DNA from: a virus
Length of the DNA: 56,796 nt
IMG/VR virus record: IMGVR_UViG_3300025011_000055
Location: 1 to 56,796 of that record
Direction: 5' to 3' (one strand)
The position numbers were made by a program, and so were the translations under genes. The first letter of the stretch is position 1, and each line of letters opens with the position of its first letter. Below the pieces are notes generated by a model, which saw only the letters and a program-made list of their open reading frames with translations, searched no databases and was not told where the DNA came from. Below are positions 54,785 through 56,796 of the stretch, piece after piece.

Positions 54785-55897
54785 TTAATACGGAAGACTT
54801 CCAAAATGTGCTTTATATTTAGCTTCAGCAGCAGCAAGTTTAGGATCTTTAGATTCGCGCATTTGGTTTAATCTTTTTATAATATCTGGTTGAGACTCTG
54901 CAAACGTTGTTCGACCTGATGTGTCATCAACATATCCAGTACCTTCAGCGTTTGGCATTTTAATTACTTGTCTCTTAGTCATCCCACTAGGATCATTCGG
55001 ATCTGGTTCTTCAATTACCAAAGGCTTTAATGGGTTTTCTTTAATCGGAGGATTTTGCAATACCTGTCCTTGAATATTGCGTAATTTATTTTCTGCAATA
55101 ACTCCTTGCTCATCTATTCGATTCTTATCTACATCAAGAGAAAGTTGATCTCTTGCAATTTGATTACGATCTAAAGTAGAAAGGAAATTTGCACGATTCA
55201 TATCTCGATCTGCTTCAGCATTCATTATTTGTGCATCAGCTCTAGCCTGCCTATTCTGAAGGCCTCGCACAAACATTCCACCAATGCTATCATCTACAGG
55301 TTGCTCTGTAGTTATTGGAGTAACACCATAGAATCCGCCGCGAGGAGAATCTCTTCTTGCTGCTTGCTGCTCAAAATAATCATTCCAAGTTGGTTGATGC
55401 TTACCTGATTGATTTATATTTCTTAAGTTAATCTTACCTTTATCTCCTTCAAATGAAAGAGTATTTCCACCAATATCATAAGTAGTTGTATTTCCTTCAG
55501 TCGATACATTCAGCTTGCCTAACTCTGCATTTCGTTGTGCATTAGAAATTTCATTGATTTTTGGCAAGTTTAAACTTGTTGGAGCCTCATATAATTTTGC
55601 TACCTTTGGCTCACTAAGTGGAGAAGTTTGTCTTGTTGGAGTTTGAATATTTTGCAAAGTTGTTCCTGGCTCATTAGTCGAAGCTTCTGCACTAAAGGCT
55701 TTTGTAGGATCATTAATACTTTTTCTATAATCTGCTGTATTTTTTAAACTATCAATTACCTTAATTATACGAGGAGTTTGATCCAGAGTTATTGGCTTAC
55801 CCTCTTCATTATATGTACTCATAGGATTACTTCTATTAAGCCAAGGCGCGGATTTCAACTTTCTTTTCTTCTCTTCTTCAATTTGATTCAAAGCCAT
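54785..55897 (-). CDS. structural/internal-virion candidate (370 aa)
   Basis: A polar, Asn/Gln/Pro-rich protein with MALNQIEEEKKRKLKSAPWL at the start and a coiled coil at about 210-270 (RGLQNRQARADAQIMNAEADRDMNRANFL). It lies just upstream of the giant polyvalent protein, where internal virion or tail-tube-end proteins are usual. Not recognised by family. Confidence 0.6.
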   Translation of the reverse strand: MALNQIEEEKKRKLKSAPWLNRSNPMSTYNEEGKPITLDQTPRIIKVIDSLKNTADYRKSINDPTKAFSAEASTNEPGTTLQNIQTPTRQTSPLSEPKVAKLYEAPTSLNLPKINEISNAQRNAELGKLNVSTEGNTTTYDIGGNTLSFEGDKGKINLRNINQSGKHQPTWNDYFEQQAARRDSPRGGFYGVTPITTEQPVDDSIGGMFVRGLQNRQARADAQIMNAEADRDMNRANFLSTLDRNQIARDQLSLDVDKNRIDEQGVIAENKLRNIQGQVLQNPPIKENPLKPLVIEEPDPNDPSGMTKRQVIKMPNAEGTGYVDDTSGRTTFAESQPDIIKRLNQMRESKDPKLAAAEAKYKAHFGSLPY

Positions 55898-55920
55898 TTT
55901 AGCCTCGCAGATTAATTTTA

Positions 55921-56796
55921 TTATTCAAACGCACTAACAGATTGAGAAACAATACTGTTCAAAGACATCAACGCAGCCTGTGCAGTCTTAGCAAAAACAT
56001 CCGCCGCAGCAGCAAGTGCTTGAACATCAACTTGACTATTCTGAGTAGCATTATCTCTTCTATGTTTATAAACATCCACTCCTGCACCAAGCTCAGCAAG
56101 TTTTGATTGCAAAATCATTTGATCCCTATTTTGCCTTGCCCTGTACCAATCCGCAGCAGCACTCATCATCTTAGCTTTTATATCAGTATTCAATGCTGCA
56201 ATTCTTGCTGCTGCATCAGGAGCTACAGCCAAGGCTCGAATATAATCTATTGCTGCCTGCATTGCTGCCAGCCTAGATTCAATAGCCTTACCAATTGCAA
56301 ACTTAATAGTTTCGATGGCTATCTCAATTTGTTTCACCGCAACTGTAGTTGTAGCAACGCCGATCCTGCCTGCCTGTTCAAATGTGGCCTGGTTAAGATC
56401 ATAAATCATTGGACCCTGTACAAGCGAAAATCCTCTCGCAGCATACCCAGCAGCTATACCATTAGAAACTCTCTGACCATCCCTAATAATTCTATCTCGT
56501 TCTCGCTGAATTATTTGATCCTCAAGTGCGGCAGGTATTCCTGTTCCACCATTAGTAATAGTATTGACTAACCAATTCGTTGCTTCATCAAAAGCATCAC
56601 TTGCCAACGGATAATAGGTGGCAAAAAAGTTTGCCAGTTGAGCAGATAAAAGTGCAATTAATGCATCACGTTCTGCTTCATAATTATATGTGGCATCATC
56701 TACTGTTGGTATTTCTGGCTCTACTGCATCAACAGTAAATCCTGTAGTAGTTGCTGGTGGAGTAACATAAAAACCCGCATTACTGTTAATAAGATC
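55921..56796 (-). CDS. structural-type protein, 5' end outside the window
   Basis: The frame is open from 56796 to the stop at 55921 (291 codons); a TTG at 56607 has been used as a start by simple ORF calling, but sense codons continue to the window edge. The visible N-terminal part is Pro/Thr-rich (NAGFYVTPPATTTGFTVDAV). The rest is alanine-rich and helical (QIEIAIETIKFAIGKAIESRL), like phage internal virion proteins. It heads the right-hand group and may join the fragment at 1-31. Confidence 0.65.
   Translation of the reverse strand, partial: DLINSNAGFYVTPPATTTGFTVDAVEPEIPTVDDATYNYEAERDALIALLSAQLANFFATYYPLASDAFDEATNWLVNTITNGGTGIPAALEDQIIQRERDRIIRDGQRVSNGIAAGYAARGFSLVQGPMIYDLNQATFEQAGRIGVATTTVAVKQIEIAIETIKFAIGKAIESRLAAMQAAIDYIRALAVAPDAAARIAALNTDIKAKMMSAAADWYRARQNRDQMILQSKLAELGAGVDVYKHRRDNATQNSQVDVQALAAAADVFAKTAQAALMSLNSIVSQSVSAFE

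Overview
The window is almost entirely coding and carries the gene set of a double-stranded DNA tailed phage: terminase subunits, portal, scaffold, major capsid protein, a very large internal-virion-type protein, and a replication/recombination module. No ribosomal, housekeeping or integrase genes were seen. The early half is AT-rich and its small genes have strong Shine-Dalgarno sites, repeatedly AAAGGAGTTTTA followed by ATG. Host-type TTGACA promoters are present and no phage RNA polymerase was found, so a lytic phage that uses host RNA polymerase is the likeliest reading. A lipoprotein and several signal peptides suggest a bacterial host with an envelope worth modifying, but the host cannot be named from this sequence. 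The 2456-residue protein recalls podoviruses, though the tail type is an inference.

Layout. Late genes lie on the minus strand and run leftwards from 17088: terminase small and large subunits, portal, several small proteins including a Tad2-like anti-Thoeris protein, a GroES-like co-chaperonin, scaffold, head proteins, major capsid protein, a fibre-like protein with a glycosidase-like domain behind a UGA stop, a run of exported proteins including a staphylococcal-type nuclease, then holin-like, papain-like and SleB-type lysis candidates. The minus strand continues at the right end (56796 to 47390) with two structural-type proteins and the giant polyvalent protein. Early genes lie on the plus strand from 17817 to 47342. 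They diverge from the late genes at 17.1-17.8 kb and converge on them at one bidirectional terminator at 47348-47381. One divergent and one convergent point, with minus-strand genes running off both ends, suggest a circularly mapped genome represented nearly in full.

Early region. After tandem promoters comes a non-coding, repeat-rich stretch at 18.5-20.2 kb (19-bp tandem repeat, ACC-type iterated motifs, a long inverted repeat around an AT-rich hairpin) that looks like a replication origin, with a ribbon-helix-helix-like gene inside it. About 40 small genes follow, interleaved with an SF1 helicase, a Cas4/RecB-like nuclease, a Sak4-like recombinase, a DUF669-like single-strand-binding candidate, NAD-dependent DNA ligase, a MazG-like enzyme, a ParB-methyltransferase fusion, a uracil-DNA-glycosylase/PolA fusion, a DUF3987-like primase/helicase, a DEDD exonuclease and ThyX. 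Together these supply replication, recombination and nucleotide metabolism.

Most unusual are (1) AT-rich cassettes, including HNH genes, that sit behind genes whose 3' ends have been duplicated or rebuilt, leaving the old end as a relic; (2) two leucine-tRNA-like genes with intact acceptor, D and T arms but greatly enlarged anticodon/variable regions; (3) two cloverleaf-like structured RNAs of about 100 nt; (4) a dispersed family of GTTC-N6-GAAC palindromes; and (5) the candidate origin.
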